A DNA stretch of 55,826 bases, taken from positions 27,929 to 83,754 of the forward strand of contig PLME01000013.1 in NCBI GenBank assembly GCA_003142375.1, read 5' to 3'. Numbering within the stretch: position 1 is the first letter of the stretch; each line of letters starts with the position of its first letter. The translations under genes and the position numbers were made by a program. Shown piece by piece: positions 7,642 through 16,901 of this stretch. Under the pieces are notes generated by a model that searched no databases, was not told where the DNA came from, and saw only the letters and a program-made list of their open reading frames with translations. This DNA comes from Dehalococcoidia bacterium. GTDB lineage: Bacteria; Chloroflexota; Dehalococcoidia; GIF9; UBA5629.

Positions 7642-9228
7642 ATGTGGCAAAAAGGATGGCGCGAGAAGGTCTGGTCCGGGATCGATCAAGAATGGGACCT
7701 TGTTATCATAGGCGGAGGCATAACAGGGGCCGGGATTTTGCGTCATGCGGTGGCCACCGGGCTTAAAACGCTATTGGTCGAAGCTGGTGACTTCTCCTCC
7801 GGGACGTCCAGCCGTTCCTCCAAGCTGATACACGGCGGGCTACGCTATATACTCAATAAGCAGTTCAAGGTCACCCAGGAATCGGTCAGGGAAAGGGAGC
7901 GCATGATGAAAGAGGCTCCGCACCTGGTCACCAAGCTGGGCTTTTTATTCCCCAACTACCAGCGCTACCACATCAAAACCGGGCAAATCGGCGAGTTAAT
8001 CGCCATCTACGATTTGCTGGCTCCCAAGTGGGACCACCGCAAGTTCAGCCGGGAGAGGATGCTCAAAGATTGCTCCTATTTGAATAAAGAAGGCCTGCTG
8101 GGCGGCTACCTGTATTACGATGCCGCCATGGACGACTGCCGCATTGTCATCCGGGTGTTGAGGGAAGCCGTTAGAGACGGCGGAACCGCCCTCAACTATG
8201 CCAGGGTAGAAAACCTGCTGCGCGATAAAAACCAGCAGGTCTGCGGCATTGTCCTGAAAGACGTTGCCTCACCCGACGGCAAAACTATGGAGATAAAGGC
8301 CAAAGTTGTGGTAAATGCCGCCGGCCCCTGGGCCGACCAGATACGCATGCAAATCGCCGGGACGCCCCGGCTACGCCGCGTGCGCGGCAGCCACCTTATA
8401 CTCCCGCGTACAAAGGTACCGGTGGATAAGGCCATCACGCTGCTGCATCCAAAGGATAACCGCGCCACCTTCGTTATTCCCTGGGAAGGCACGATAATCC
8501 TGGGCACGACCGAGGTGGATCAGGACCCTGCCCTGGATATGAAGTACGCCGAGCCCTTCGCCAGCCACGATGAGATAACCTACATACTGGACGCTGCCGC
8601 CTACCTGTTCCCGGAACTAGGCATTACAGCAGCCGACATTATCTCCTCTTTTTCAGGGCTGCGCCCCATCGTGCGCGGCGGCGCAGACTCGGCTTCCAAA
8701 GAGTCGCGGGCGCACTCTATGTGGGAAGAGGACGGCATGATAACCATTACGGGCGGAAAATATACCACCTTCCGCATCATGGCCCGCCAGACCCTGGCGG
8801 CCGTGCTGCAAAAGCTGGGAAGGCCGCCGACGATTAAATTGAAGCGTGTCTTTACGAAATTGCCGGATATACAGGCGCGCAATATAGATCCGGCCACGCT
8901 GGGTTACCTGGCTGGACGGCACGGCGGAGATACCGCGGGATTGATCACCGCTGCAGGCGCCGGCGAGCTGGAGCGCATCAGTAACCTGCCCAATGTATGG
9001 GCCGAGCTGCGCTGGGCCGCCAGAGAGGAAGGCGCCGTCCACCTGGATGATATTTTATTGCGGCGTGTGAGGCTGGGTATGCTGCTGCCGGGTGGAGCCA
9101 AAGAGCACATGGAACACATACGCACCTTGACTCAGGCCGAGCTCGGCTGGAGCGATGAACGCTGGCAGCAGGAAGCCGGCAATTACTTAAACACCTGGCA
9201 AAAATATTACAGTCCTACGCCCGGCTGA
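7642..9228 (+). CDS. FAD-dependent glycerol-3-phosphate dehydrogenase
   Basis: Predicted to oxidise sn-glycerol 3-phosphate to dihydroxyacetone phosphate and pass electrons to quinone or another carrier. The 528-residue protein opens with the FAD Rossmann motif VIIGGGITGAGILRHAV near residue 20, followed by SSRSSKLIHGGLRYI, the family signature. GTTEVD, SFSGLRPIVRGG and TGGKYTTFRIMA follow in the expected order, with a C-terminal helical domain. The length is that of the GlpD/GlpA class. An AAAGGAG ribosome site precedes the ATG. It is the first gene of a three-gene run with the AGPS-like flavoprotein (54-base gap) and FGGY kinase (18-base gap after that). This suggests a shared glycerol-phosphate or ether-lipid role rather than plain glycerol use. 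Confidence 0.93.
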   Translation: MWQKGWREKVWSGIDQEWDLVIIGGGITGAGILRHAVATGLKTLLVEAGDFSSGTSSRSSKLIHGGLRYILNKQFKVTQESVRERERMMKEAPHLVTKLGFLFPNYQRYHIKTGQIGELIAIYDLLAPKWDHRKFSRERMLKDCSYLNKEGLLGGYLYYDAAMDDCRIVIRVLREAVRDGGTALNYARVENLLRDKNQQVCGIVLKDVASPDGKTMEIKAKVVVNAAGPWADQIRMQIAGTPRLRRVRGSHLILPRTKVPVDKAITLLHPKDNRATFVIPWEGTIILGTTEVDQDPALDMKYAEPFASHDEITYILDAAAYLFPELGITAADIISSFSGLRPIVRGGADSASKESRAHSMWEEDGMITITGGKYTTFRIMARQTLAAVLQKLGRPPTIKLKRVFTKLPDIQARNIDPATLGYLAGRHGGDTAGLITAAGAGELERISNLPNVWAELRWAAREEGAVHLDDILLRRVRLGMLLPGGAKEHMEHIRTLTQAELGWSDERWQQEAGNYLNTWQKYYSPTPG

Positions 9229-9282
9229 GGGCAGCCGGGGTGCTCATAGGGCACTTGTAGAGTTTTCCGGAGGAGGTCTATT

Positions 9283-11016
9283 ATGGCGGCCAAAGATGAA
9301 TTCGTCCCGGCATGGTGCGAACAGGTAGCGCCCCCGCATTCATTCCGCAGCCTTATCAAATACGGCGATCCCGCCGGATTCAAACATCCCAATGCCGGCA
9401 TGTTCCACTTATTGAAAGAGACCTTCGGCATGACGGACGAGGACTTCAGGAAGCCGGAGCTGTCCATGGAGGAGTTTGATATTGATATATCCTCCAAAAT
9501 GCCGCAGGCACAGATCGACGCGCTCAAGAATATAGTCGGCCTGGAAAACGTTCACATCGACACCTACAACCGTACGCGCGTCTCCTACGGGGCGGGCATG
9601 ATCGACGCATTGCGCCTGCGCCACCGGGTAGTGGAAAATCTGCCGGACGTCATTATCGATCCCCGCGATCAAAAGGACATCGAGGCTGTCGTGAAGTTCT
9701 GCGACGAGAACCGCATACCGTTGTATGTGGCGGCGGGCAACTCCAGCGTGACGCGCGGCAAAGAGGCGGTCAAGGGCGGCATATGCCTGGATATGTGCGT
9801 CCATATGAAAAAAGTCCTGGCGCTAAATGAGACCAACCAGACCGTGACGGTTCAGCCCGGCATCATGGGCCCCGAGCTTGAAAGGATATTGAATAACGCC
9901 CGCAGCACGCTGAAGGCCAAACGCGGCTACACGGTGGGCCATTTCCCTCAGTCTTTCGAGCATTCGTGCGTGGGTGGCTGGGTGGTGACGAGGGGTGCGG
10001 GACAGAACTCGACCTATTACGGCAAGATCGAGGACATGGTGATAGCCCAGGAATATGTTACGCCTATCGGCAATTTCAAGACGCCGGAGTTCCCGCGCTC
10101 GGCAACCGGGCCGGATTTCGACCAGATTATGATCGGCAGCGAAGGCACCTTCGGCATACTGACCAGCGTTACCCTGCGGCTGTGCCGTTACATGCCCGAA
10201 AATACCCGCCGTTTCTCGTATCTTTTCAAGACCTGGGAGGATGCTCTAAGCGCCTACCGCGAGGTCATGCAGGGAGAGTTTGGCCTGCCCTCGGTCTTCC
10301 GCCTCTCCGACCCGGAGGAGACGGATGTAGCCATGCGCATGTACCATGTGCAAGGCACGATTGCCGACACCCTGCTGCGCGCCATGGGTTACCTTCCCAT
10401 GAAGCGCTGCATATTGCTGGGCACGGTGGATGGGGACGGTTCTTTCACCCGGCTGGTCCACAAGAAGATCAAGATGGTCTTCAAGAGATACCGGCCTTTC
10501 AACCTGAGCCCGGCAGGCGTAACCCGGGCCTGGGAGAAAAGCCGCTACACCGATCCCTTCATGCGCGAGGATTTGATGGATTTCGGCGTTCTCATAGATA
10601 CGCTGGAATGCGCCGTCAACTGGGAGAACTTGCCAAAGGTGCACGAGCAGGTGAGGGCCTTTATCAAGTCCCGCCCGAAAACCATCTGTATGACGCACCT
10701 GTCGCACGCCTATCCGCAGGGAGGCAACCTGTATTTTATTTTCGCAGCCCGAATGAGGGATATCAATGAGTACCTGGAGCTGCAGTACGGCATACTGGAC
10801 GCCGTTTTGAAGGCGGGCGCAGCAATGAGCCATCACCACGGCATCGGCAAGCAGACGGGGCCGTGGCTGGTGCAGCAAATAGGGCAGCAACAGATGGATG
10901 TGATACGCGTCCTGCGCGACCATTTCGATCCGCACCACGTTATGAATCCCGGCGGCACGCTGGGGCTGGATATGTCCGAGGAGCAGAAGGCGAAGCGCTG
11001 GGGATTTCAGAAGTAA
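9283..11016 (+). CDS. FAD-linked oxidase of the alkylglycerone-phosphate synthase family
   Basis: A 577-residue PCMH-type FAD protein. It resembles alkyldihydroxyacetone-phosphate synthase (AGPS), which in animals swaps the acyl chain of acyl-DHAP for a fatty alcohol and so makes the first ether bond of ether lipids. Shared blocks are DVIIDPRDQKDIEAVVKFC, VQPGIMGPELERIL, VGGWVVTRGAGQ with YGKIEDMVI, MIGSEGTFGILTSVTLR, and the C-terminal SHHHGIGKQ with its His cluster. The family also includes D-lactate and glycolate dehydrogenases, but the VGGW-x-x-TR-x-[AG]-G and IED blocks favour AGPS. A GGAGGAGG site precedes the ATG. Its neighbour makes DHAP, the backbone such an enzyme would use. Whether ether-bond synthesis is the true reaction in bacteria is inference. 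Confidence 0.82.
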   Translation: MAAKDEFVPAWCEQVAPPHSFRSLIKYGDPAGFKHPNAGMFHLLKETFGMTDEDFRKPELSMEEFDIDISSKMPQAQIDALKNIVGLENVHIDTYNRTRVSYGAGMIDALRLRHRVVENLPDVIIDPRDQKDIEAVVKFCDENRIPLYVAAGNSSVTRGKEAVKGGICLDMCVHMKKVLALNETNQTVTVQPGIMGPELERILNNARSTLKAKRGYTVGHFPQSFEHSCVGGWVVTRGAGQNSTYYGKIEDMVIAQEYVTPIGNFKTPEFPRSATGPDFDQIMIGSEGTFGILTSVTLRLCRYMPENTRRFSYLFKTWEDALSAYREVMQGEFGLPSVFRLSDPEETDVAMRMYHVQGTIADTLLRAMGYLPMKRCILLGTVDGDGSFTRLVHKKIKMVFKRYRPFNLSPAGVTRAWEKSRYTDPFMREDLMDFGVLIDTLECAVNWENLPKVHEQVRAFIKSRPKTICMTHLSHAYPQGGNLYFIFAARMRDINEYLELQYGILDAVLKAGAAMSHHHGIGKQTGPWLVQQIGQQQMDVIRVLRDHFDPHHVMNPGGTLGLDMSEEQKAKRWGFQK

Positions 11017-11034
11017 AAATAGAGGAGGCCCACC

Positions 11035-12597
11035 ATGGCTGAGAACCTGCTTTCAATCGATGTTGGTACGCAGAGCGTACGTGCCCTGATTTTCGATCCG
11101 CGGGGCACCCTGATTGCCAAACAGCGTGTGCCCTACGAACCCTACTATTCGGATGCGCCGGGGCTGGCAGAGCAGAAGCCGCAGGTATACTGGAATGCCA
11201 TCTGCCAGGCCTGCCGCGGGCTGTGGCAAAAGGCAGAGGTAAAAAAAGAGGGCATCGCCGCCGTGGCGCTCACTACTCAGAGGGCCACGGTGGTCAATGT
11301 AGATGAGGCGGGAGAGCCGCTGCGGCCCGCTATCATATGGCTCGACCAGCGCCGCACGGAAGGCCTGCCGGCACTGGGGGGCGTGTGGGGCATTCTTTTT
11401 GCCCTGGCCGGCGCCAGTAAAACCGTAGCCTACCTTCGGGCCGAAGCGGAGGCCAACTGGATAATCAAGAATCAACCCGAAATATGGAAGAAAACACATA
11501 AGTACCTTCTGCTTTCAGGCTACCTTACCCATCAGCTGACCGGCCGGTTCGTGGATTCCGTCGGGTGCCAGGTGGGCTATATACCTTTCGACTACAAAAG
11601 CCAGAACTGGGAACCCAAATCAGGCTGGAAGTGGCAGGCGATACCCGTAGAACCGGGGATGCTGCCTGAGCTTGTCCGGCAGGCGCAGCCGCTGGGAGAG
11701 ATAACCGCCGGGGCGGCGGAAGCCACAGGCATCCCGGCCGGCCTGCCGCTGATCGCCGCAGCGGCCGACAAAGCCTGCGAAGTGCTGGGCGCAGGGGCGA
11801 TGGATCCGCACGTTGCCTGCCTGAGCTACGGCACCACGGCCACAATCGACACCACGCATGATAAGTACGTGGAGGTCGTCCCGCTATTGCCTCCCTATCC
11901 GGCGGCGGTGCCCATGCTCTACAGTTTCGAGATAGAAATATTCCGCGGTTACTGGATGGTAAGCTGGTTCAAGAACGAGTTCGGCCTGCGGGAGCAGCGC
12001 ATATCCGCTGAGAAAGGCATTGAACCGGAGGTGCTGTTCGATGAGCTGGTGAGGTCAGTGCCGCCCGGTTCGCAGGGATTGGTATTGCAGCCCTACTGGT
12101 CGCCGGGACTGCTCTTCCCCGGGCCTGAGGCACGCGGCGCCATCATTGGGTTCAGCGATGTGCATACCAGGGCGCATATTTACCGTGCCATCCTGGAGGG
12201 GCTGGCCTATGCTCTGCGGGAAGGCAAGGACCGCACCGAGAAGCGCAGCGGTGTCAAGATCACCGACCTGCGCATTGCCGGGGGTGGAAGCCAGAGCGAT
12301 GCCGCCATGCAGTTGACCGCTGACATATTCGGCCTGCCCGCCTCACGTCCGCATGTGTATGAGGCCTCGGGGCTGGGGGCAGCCATGGACGCTGCAGTGG
12401 GGATAAAACTGCACCCCGATTTCACGTCGGCCGTGAAGGAGATGACGCATTTAGGAAAGAGCTTTAACCCGCGTCCCGAGACGCAACAAACTTACGACAG
12501 GCTGTACAACGAGGTCTACCTGAAGATGTATGATAGGCTGAAACCGTTTTACCGCACTATCATGGAGATATCAGGCCGAATTCAGGCCGGTAAATAA
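11035..12597 (+). CDS. FGGY-family carbohydrate kinase (glycerol/xylulose kinase-like)
   Basis: A 520-residue ATP-dependent sugar or polyol kinase. The N-terminal phosphate loop is [15 protein letters not shown]. It is followed by [40 protein letters not shown], and the C-terminal FGGY signature region [20 protein letters not shown] with EASGLGAAM. The neighbouring glycerol-3-phosphate dehydrogenase suggests glycerol or a related three-carbon compound as substrate, but FGGY substrates cannot be read from sequence alone. GAGGAGG stands 7 bases before the ATG. It is the last gene of the three-gene run; its 3 prime end overlaps the convergent SCP2-fusion gene by 27 bases. Confidence 0.9.
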   Translation: MAENLLSIDVGTQSVRALIFDPRGTLIAKQRVPYEPYYSDAPGLAEQKPQVYWNAICQACRGLWQKAEVKKEGIAAVALTTQRATVVNVDEAGEPLRPAIIWLDQRRTEGLPALGGVWGILFALAGASKTVAYLRAEAEANWIIKNQPEIWKKTHKYLLLSGYLTHQLTGRFVDSVGCQVGYIPFDYKSQNWEPKSGWKWQAIPVEPGMLPELVRQAQPLGEITAGAAEATGIPAGLPLIAAAADKACEVLGAGAMDPHVACLSYGTTATIDTTHDKYVEVVPLLPPYPAAVPMLYSFEIEIFRGYWMVSWFKNEFGLREQRISAEKGIEPEVLFDELVRSVPPGSQGLVLQPYWSPGLLFPGPEARGAIIGFSDVHTRAHIYRAILEGLAYALREGKDRTEKRSGVKITDLRIAGGGSQSDAAMQLTADIFGLPASRPHVYEASGLGAAMDAAVGIKLHPDFTSAVKEMTHLGKSFNPRPETQQTYDRLYNEVYLKMYDRLKPFYRTIMEISGRIQAGK

Positions 12598-13641
12598 CAA
12601 GATCAGCAGCACTACGGACAGGGCCAGGCCGATATAGGCCCATACCTGCATGGTGCGTAAAGTTTCATCTATATCGCGGAAGCGGCGTGTAGCCGCGCCT
12701 TTTTGATATAAGGAGGTAAATATAAAGGCAGGCACCAGGGTCAGCAAGCGCACGCCCAGCAGGGGCAAAAACAGCCACACTACCGTTTTGCCAACTACAG
12801 CCAGGGCTGCCGAAATGACAAACTGCCAGCCCCAGACCAGACATATGGCCATATTGGGCTGGATAAACATACTGTTCGTCCATAATCCCTGAACGTAGCG
12901 CCATTTGGAATACTCCGCTGTTAAGGGCAGTTTGAAGGGTGGTACCATCGATCCCAGCCACATCAGTCCCAAGACTAGCAGTGCGATAGTCGAACCCCAT
13001 TTTACAATTAGATCTACCTCTATAATCGCACAGAGTATACCCACCGCTATAAAAAAGACCAGGCTGACTATCTCGGTCCACAGGGGGCGGTTGAAGATGA
13101 GGCGGTAAATAACTACCAATAAGACCAGGATGGTGGGTGGGGCAAAGGTGGTCCAGTAGTCCAGAGGGAAAAGATCATACAGTAAAAATAGCCAGGTCCA
13201 GGATACGAAGAGGATGGTCATCCAGGCCATGCCGCTTAAAGGCAGCGGGCCGGCCGGCCTCTGGCCTTTCGCCTCTATAGTGAAATTGTCCGGCCTCTTA
13301 AAAAGCTGCTGCATCTGTGCCAGCAGATTGGCGTCGCCGTCGACAGTGTAAAGGCCCTTGACCAGTGCGTCGAGGCCCGAAAGTTCCCCGGTGTTGATTT
13401 TGAGCCAGACGTCGGAAGGCGTACGGATGGTGAGAGTCGGCTGTTTGGCGGGCCCTGTGTGAAAACTGCATTTGCCCGACTCTATGCACAGATGGTACTT
13501 GCCTGGCTCGGGTCCGCTGGCTTCGAACTGAATGGTAGCCTTCATGTCCCCGGCCGCCGCGGCGTCGAAAACCAGCGGCATGCCTTCTATGGTCTGCCTG
13601 AAATTCAGTCCCTGGATGTCCATGTTTCCCAGTCGTGTCAT
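12571..13641 (-). CDS. SCP2 sterol-carrier-like domain fused to a polytopic membrane domain
   Basis: A 356-residue protein. Residues 1-115 look like an SCP2/sterol-binding domain: [38 protein letters not shown], then [20 protein letters not shown] and a [11 protein letters not shown] helix. SCP2 domains bind lipids or acyl-CoA in a hydrophobic tunnel. Residues 130-356 contain about seven hydrophobic segments with few charges. Soluble stand-alone SCP2 is the usual form; attachment to a multi-pass domain is less common. It converges on the FGGY kinase of the G3P/AGPS-like operon, so a lipid role for the neighbourhood is attractive but unproven. GGAGG precedes the ATG by about 11 bases; a second ATG six codons in (13623) is possible. 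Confidence 0.75.
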   Translation of the reverse strand: MTRLGNMDIQGLNFRQTIEGMPLVFDAAAAGDMKATIQFEASGPEPGKYHLCIESGKCSFHTGPAKQPTLTIRTPSDVWLKINTGELSGLDALVKGLYTVDGDANLLAQMQQLFKRPDNFTIEAKGQRPAGPLPLSGMAWMTILFVSWTWLFLLYDLFPLDYWTTFAPPTILVLLVVIYRLIFNRPLWTEIVSLVFFIAVGILCAIIEVDLIVKWGSTIALLVLGLMWLGSMVPPFKLPLTAEYSKWRYVQGLWTNSMFIQPNMAICLVWGWQFVISAALAVVGKTVVWLFLPLLGVRLLTLVPAFIFTSLYQKGAATRRFRDIDETLRTMQVWAYIGLALSVVLLILLFTGLNSA

Positions 13642-13690
13642 TTAACCGCAAACCTCCTTCAATCTATCAGGCTCATTTGCTGTCCCTGGC

Positions 13691-14158
13691 TCAAGCGATA
13701 TCCTTTGTAAAGACAACACGGTCTTTCCCAGGGCCGGCATAGTTCCGCACTGCCGGTACCTGGGCATCTGCAGCGTCTCCCGAAAGTTTCATACCAATGC
13801 TCTTATGAAAAGAGATGGAAAGCTTATTCATCGGGCTGGTTATGGCCTTCAACTGTTTGCATCCATGGGCCCTGGCAAATTGGGTGAAATGCTCGTACAA
13901 CGTGCCGGCAAGTCCCTGCCTGCGGTAACCCTGTCTGACCGCCAGTAGCTGCACATAGCCCACCGGGGCGGTTTGCGAAAGGAAGCCGAAAAGGTAGGCA
14001 ACCACCTTGTCCCCCTCTTTTATTACAAATGCCGAGTTGCCGAACTCATTAACGAGTGTAGGGTGGTGCAGGGCCAATGTGCGCTCATGGTCCCAGAATT
14101 CATTAAAATGGGTTAATATACTGTCGAAATCCTCTTTGGTACATGTAGTAATTTGCAT
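13691..14158 (-). CDS. GNAT-family N-acetyltransferase
   Basis: A 155-residue acetyltransferase. The acetyl-CoA binding motif A is visible as VRQGYRRQGLAGTLYEHF (the R/Q-x-x-G-x-G/A type) around residue 75, preceded by the beta strand VGYVQLLAV and followed by AITSPMNKLSISFHKSIGMKL. The last block is the usual motif B region with the Phe-x-x-x-Gly-Met ending. The size is normal for a single GNAT domain. Substrate unknown. It lies 49 bases upstream of the SCP2-fusion gene on the same strand. The ribosome site is weak. Confidence 0.87.
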   Translation of the reverse strand: MQITTCTKEDFDSILTHFNEFWDHERTLALHHPTLVNEFGNSAFVIKEGDKVVAYLFGFLSQTAPVGYVQLLAVRQGYRRQGLAGTLYEHFTQFARAHGCKQLKAITSPMNKLSISFHKSIGMKLSGDAADAQVPAVRNYAGPGKDRVVFTKDIA

Positions 14159-14271
14159 ATCGCCTGTTTTTCTGGAGCAAGCGCCCTAGAAAAACAAGTA
14201 TACCTGATTATGGCTGATAACGGAATATATGTTGATAATAAACCCTTCGGGCAAATGTGGGAAGACTGATT

Positions 14272-14300
14272 TTGCAAGGTTCCATGCGACCTATTAAACT
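14272..14300 (+). promoter_or_regulatory. Candidate promoter for the P-type ATPase gene
   Basis: TTGCAA at 14272-14277 and TAAACT at 14295-14300, separated by 17 bases, about 25 bases upstream of the ATG at 14325. The matches to consensus are partial. Confidence 0.35.
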
Positions 14301-14324
14301 TAATCTAAATGGTTATGAGAGCAT

Positions 14325-16883
14325 ATGCCCCTCAGGCTGCGGTTGGTTAACGTTGTGAAAGAGAAGTTGGAATCGTTCTGGGCGGCGCCGGCCGCCGATC
14401 TGATGCGAGGATTGGAGACCACGCAGAAGGGGCTGACAGCCGGTGAGGCTCAGGCCAGGCTGGTGCGCTTCGGCCCCAATTCCCTTGGGCCGGAAAAACG
14501 TTTGACCTCACTCTCGCTTTTACTGGGGCAGTTCAAGAGCCCCATCATAATCATCCTTCTGTTTGCCACCGTGCTGGCCTTTTTCCTTGGCGACTCTTTG
14601 GATGCAGCCATCATACTGGTGATCATTCTAGCCAGTGGATTGCTGGGGTTCTGGCAGGAAAGGGGTGCAACCAATGCTGTGGCCAAGCTGCTGGCTATCG
14701 TTCAAATTAAATCTACAGTGCTGCGCGACGGCCAACCGATCAATGTGAGGGTGGAGGCTATCGTCCCCGGGGACATCGTGCTGTTGGATGCGGGAGATGT
14801 GATTCCCGGCGATTGCCTGGCGCTCGATTCGAGGGACCTGTTTGTCGATGAGGCGTCACTTACGGGCGAGACATTTCCGGTGGAAAAGAAAGAAGGTATC
14901 CTCCCGGCTGAAATACCTTTGAGCCAGCGCAGCAATGCATTATATATGGGGACACATGTCGTAAGCGGCACTGCTACGGCGGTGGTGGTGAAAACCGGGA
15001 CTTCCACGGAGTTCGGGAAGATATCTGACAGGCTGAAGCTGCGGCCACCTGAGACCGAGTTCGAACGCGGCGTCAGGCGCTTCGGCTATTTGCTGCTTGA
15101 GGTAACTCTTGTACTTGTCATGGCCATCTTTGCCATAAACGTCTTCTTCAATCGGCCGGTGCTGGAGGCATTCCTGTTCGCTCTGGCGCTGGCGGTTGGC
15201 CTTACTCCACAATTGTTGCCTGCCATCATCAGCATCAACCTCTCGCATGGCGCCAGCAGGATGGCTCAAAAAAAAGTCATCGTTAAACGGCTGGCCTCCA
15301 TCGAAAACTTCGGAAGCATGAATATTCTTTGCTCGGATAAGACGGGAACCCTGACCGAAGGCACCATACATCTGCACGGCGCCATCGACATTAGCGGCAA
15401 AGACAGCGAAAGGGTGCTGCTGCTGGCATATCTTAACTCCGCATTTGAAATGGGCTTTAACAACCCCATAGACGAAGCAATACGCGCCGTCCACAACCAG
15501 GATATAACAGGGTACAGCAAGCTGGACGAAGTGCCCTACGATTTCAACCGCAAACGCCTGTCCATAATGGTGAGCAAAGCGGGTGTCTCCACAATGATTA
15601 CCAAAGGCGCTGTCGAGAACATCCTGGATATCTGCTCTACAGTGGAGAACGTAAAAGGTGAGGTACAGGATATCGGGCCGGTGCTGGATGATCTAAAACG
15701 CCGTTATCAGGAGCTCAGTACTACCGGCTACCGGACCCTCGGCCTGGCTTACAAACCGGCTGATGGATCTGCAGTTATCAACCAGGGTGACGAGAAGGAC
15801 ATGACCTTCCTCGGCTTCCTGGTTTTCCATGACCCGTTGAAAGAATCAATTGCCCAAACGGTGGACGAATTGAAGCGGGTGGGGGTGACACTCAAAATCA
15901 TAACTGGTGACAACCGCTATGTGGCCGCCCACGCAGGCCAGGAAGTCGGTTTCTCAGCCTCCCGCATGCTGACCGGGCCTGAGATATCCCGTATGAGCCA
16001 TGAAGCGCTCATCAGGAGGGTCAATGACATCGATATCTTTGCTCAGATCGAACCCAGCCAGAAGGAATATATAGTCTCGTCTCTGAAAATGGCGGGGAAT
16101 GTCGTGGGTTTTATAGGGGATGGCATCAATGATGCCTCGGCCCTGCACGCCGCCGACGTCAGCATCTCGGTGGAAGGTGCCGTGGACGTGGCCAAGCAGG
16201 CCGCCGATATAGTGCTTCTGGAAAAAGACCTGAGCGTGCTTCGGGATGGCGTGCGCGAGGGCAGGAAAACCTTTGCCAACACACTGAAATACGTTTTTAT
16301 GGCCACCAGCGCCAACTTCGGCAATATGTTCAGCATGGCTGGAGCATCTTTATTGATGTCCTTTCTGCCTCTGCTGCCCAAGCAGATACTGTTGACCAAC
16401 TTCCTCACCGACCTGCCTGAGATGACTATAGCCAATGACAATGTAGATGAGGAGCTGATCGAATGGCCGAGGAAGTGGGACCTGGGGTTTATTCGCAATT
16501 TCATGATCACCTTCGGGCTGCTCAGCTCGGTATTCGATTTTGCCACGTTCGGGGTATTGCTGATCCTGCTAAAGGCCACACCCGAACAATTCCGCGCCGG
16601 TTGGTTTGTTGAGTCCGTAGTGTCGGCTGCGCTGATAGTGATGGTGGTCAGGACACGCAGGTTTTTCCTGAAGAGCAGGCCGGGCAGGGCCCTGTTGATC
16701 ACAACCATTCTGGTGGTTTTGGCAGTTTTTATCCTGCCCTATACCGGGCTGGGCCTGCTGTTCGGGTTTGCGCCGCTACCCCTGTATTTTTTGGCCTTTG
16801 TGGGCCTGATCGTGATCGTATACGCCGGGTCGGCGGAAATAGCCAAGCGCATATTTTATCGCAAACTGGGTTTGGTGAAATGA
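14325..16883 (+). CDS. P-type ATPase, MgtA-like (P3B, magnesium import)
   Basis: An 852-residue P-type cation pump. Visible in order are an N-terminal cation-ATPase domain (TTQKGLTAGEAQARLVRFGPN), a first membrane pair, the actuator with DEASLTGETFPVEK, and the phosphorylation site SDKTGTLTEG with the catalytic Asp. A nucleotide-binding domain (YDFNRKRLSIMV, TKGAVENILDIC), the hinge GDGINDASALHAADV, and a C-terminal membrane bundle follow. The run KKVIVKRLASIENFGSMNILC before the catalytic Asp is like that of MgtA/MgtB, which import Mg2+. Calcium P2 pumps share the overall plan, so ion choice rests on family resemblance. No magnesium-sensing leader is evident upstream. Only a weak ribosome site precedes the ATG; a GTG ten codons in is an alternative. 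Confidence 0.88.
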   Translation: MPLRLRLVNVVKEKLESFWAAPAADLMRGLETTQKGLTAGEAQARLVRFGPNSLGPEKRLTSLSLLLGQFKSPIIIILLFATVLAFFLGDSLDAAIILVIILASGLLGFWQERGATNAVAKLLAIVQIKSTVLRDGQPINVRVEAIVPGDIVLLDAGDVIPGDCLALDSRDLFVDEASLTGETFPVEKKEGILPAEIPLSQRSNALYMGTHVVSGTATAVVVKTGTSTEFGKISDRLKLRPPETEFERGVRRFGYLLLEVTLVLVMAIFAINVFFNRPVLEAFLFALALAVGLTPQLLPAIISINLSHGASRMAQKKVIVKRLASIENFGSMNILCSDKTGTLTEGTIHLHGAIDISGKDSERVLLLAYLNSAFEMGFNNPIDEAIRAVHNQDITGYSKLDEVPYDFNRKRLSIMVSKAGVSTMITKGAVENILDICSTVENVKGEVQDIGPVLDDLKRRYQELSTTGYRTLGLAYKPADGSAVINQGDEKDMTFLGFLVFHDPLKESIAQTVDELKRVGVTLKIITGDNRYVAAHAGQEVGFSASRMLTGPEISRMSHEALIRRVNDIDIFAQIEPSQKEYIVSSLKMAGNVVGFIGDGINDASALHAADVSISVEGAVDVAKQAADIVLLEKDLSVLRDGVREGRKTFANTLKYVFMATSANFGNMFSMAGASLLMSFLPLLPKQILLTNFLTDLPEMTIANDNVDEELIEWPRKWDLGFIRNFMITFGLLSSVFDFATFGVLLILLKATPEQFRAGWFVESVVSAALIVMVVRTRRFFLKSRPGRALLITTILVVLAVFILPYTGLGLLFGFAPLPLYFLAFVGLIVIVYAGSAEIAKRIFYRKLGLVK

Positions 16884-16901
16884 TGAAGCTTGCCCGTTGT
16901 A

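Noticed and set aside
9966-10938. Long frames on both strands within the AGPS-like gene
   Set aside because: They are shadows of the AGPS-like flavoprotein and show no family motif.
14159-14324. Possible magnesium-sensing leader before the MgtA-like gene
   Set aside because: No long conserved stems or proline-rich leader peptide could be made out in the 166 bases; only a candidate promoter is supported.
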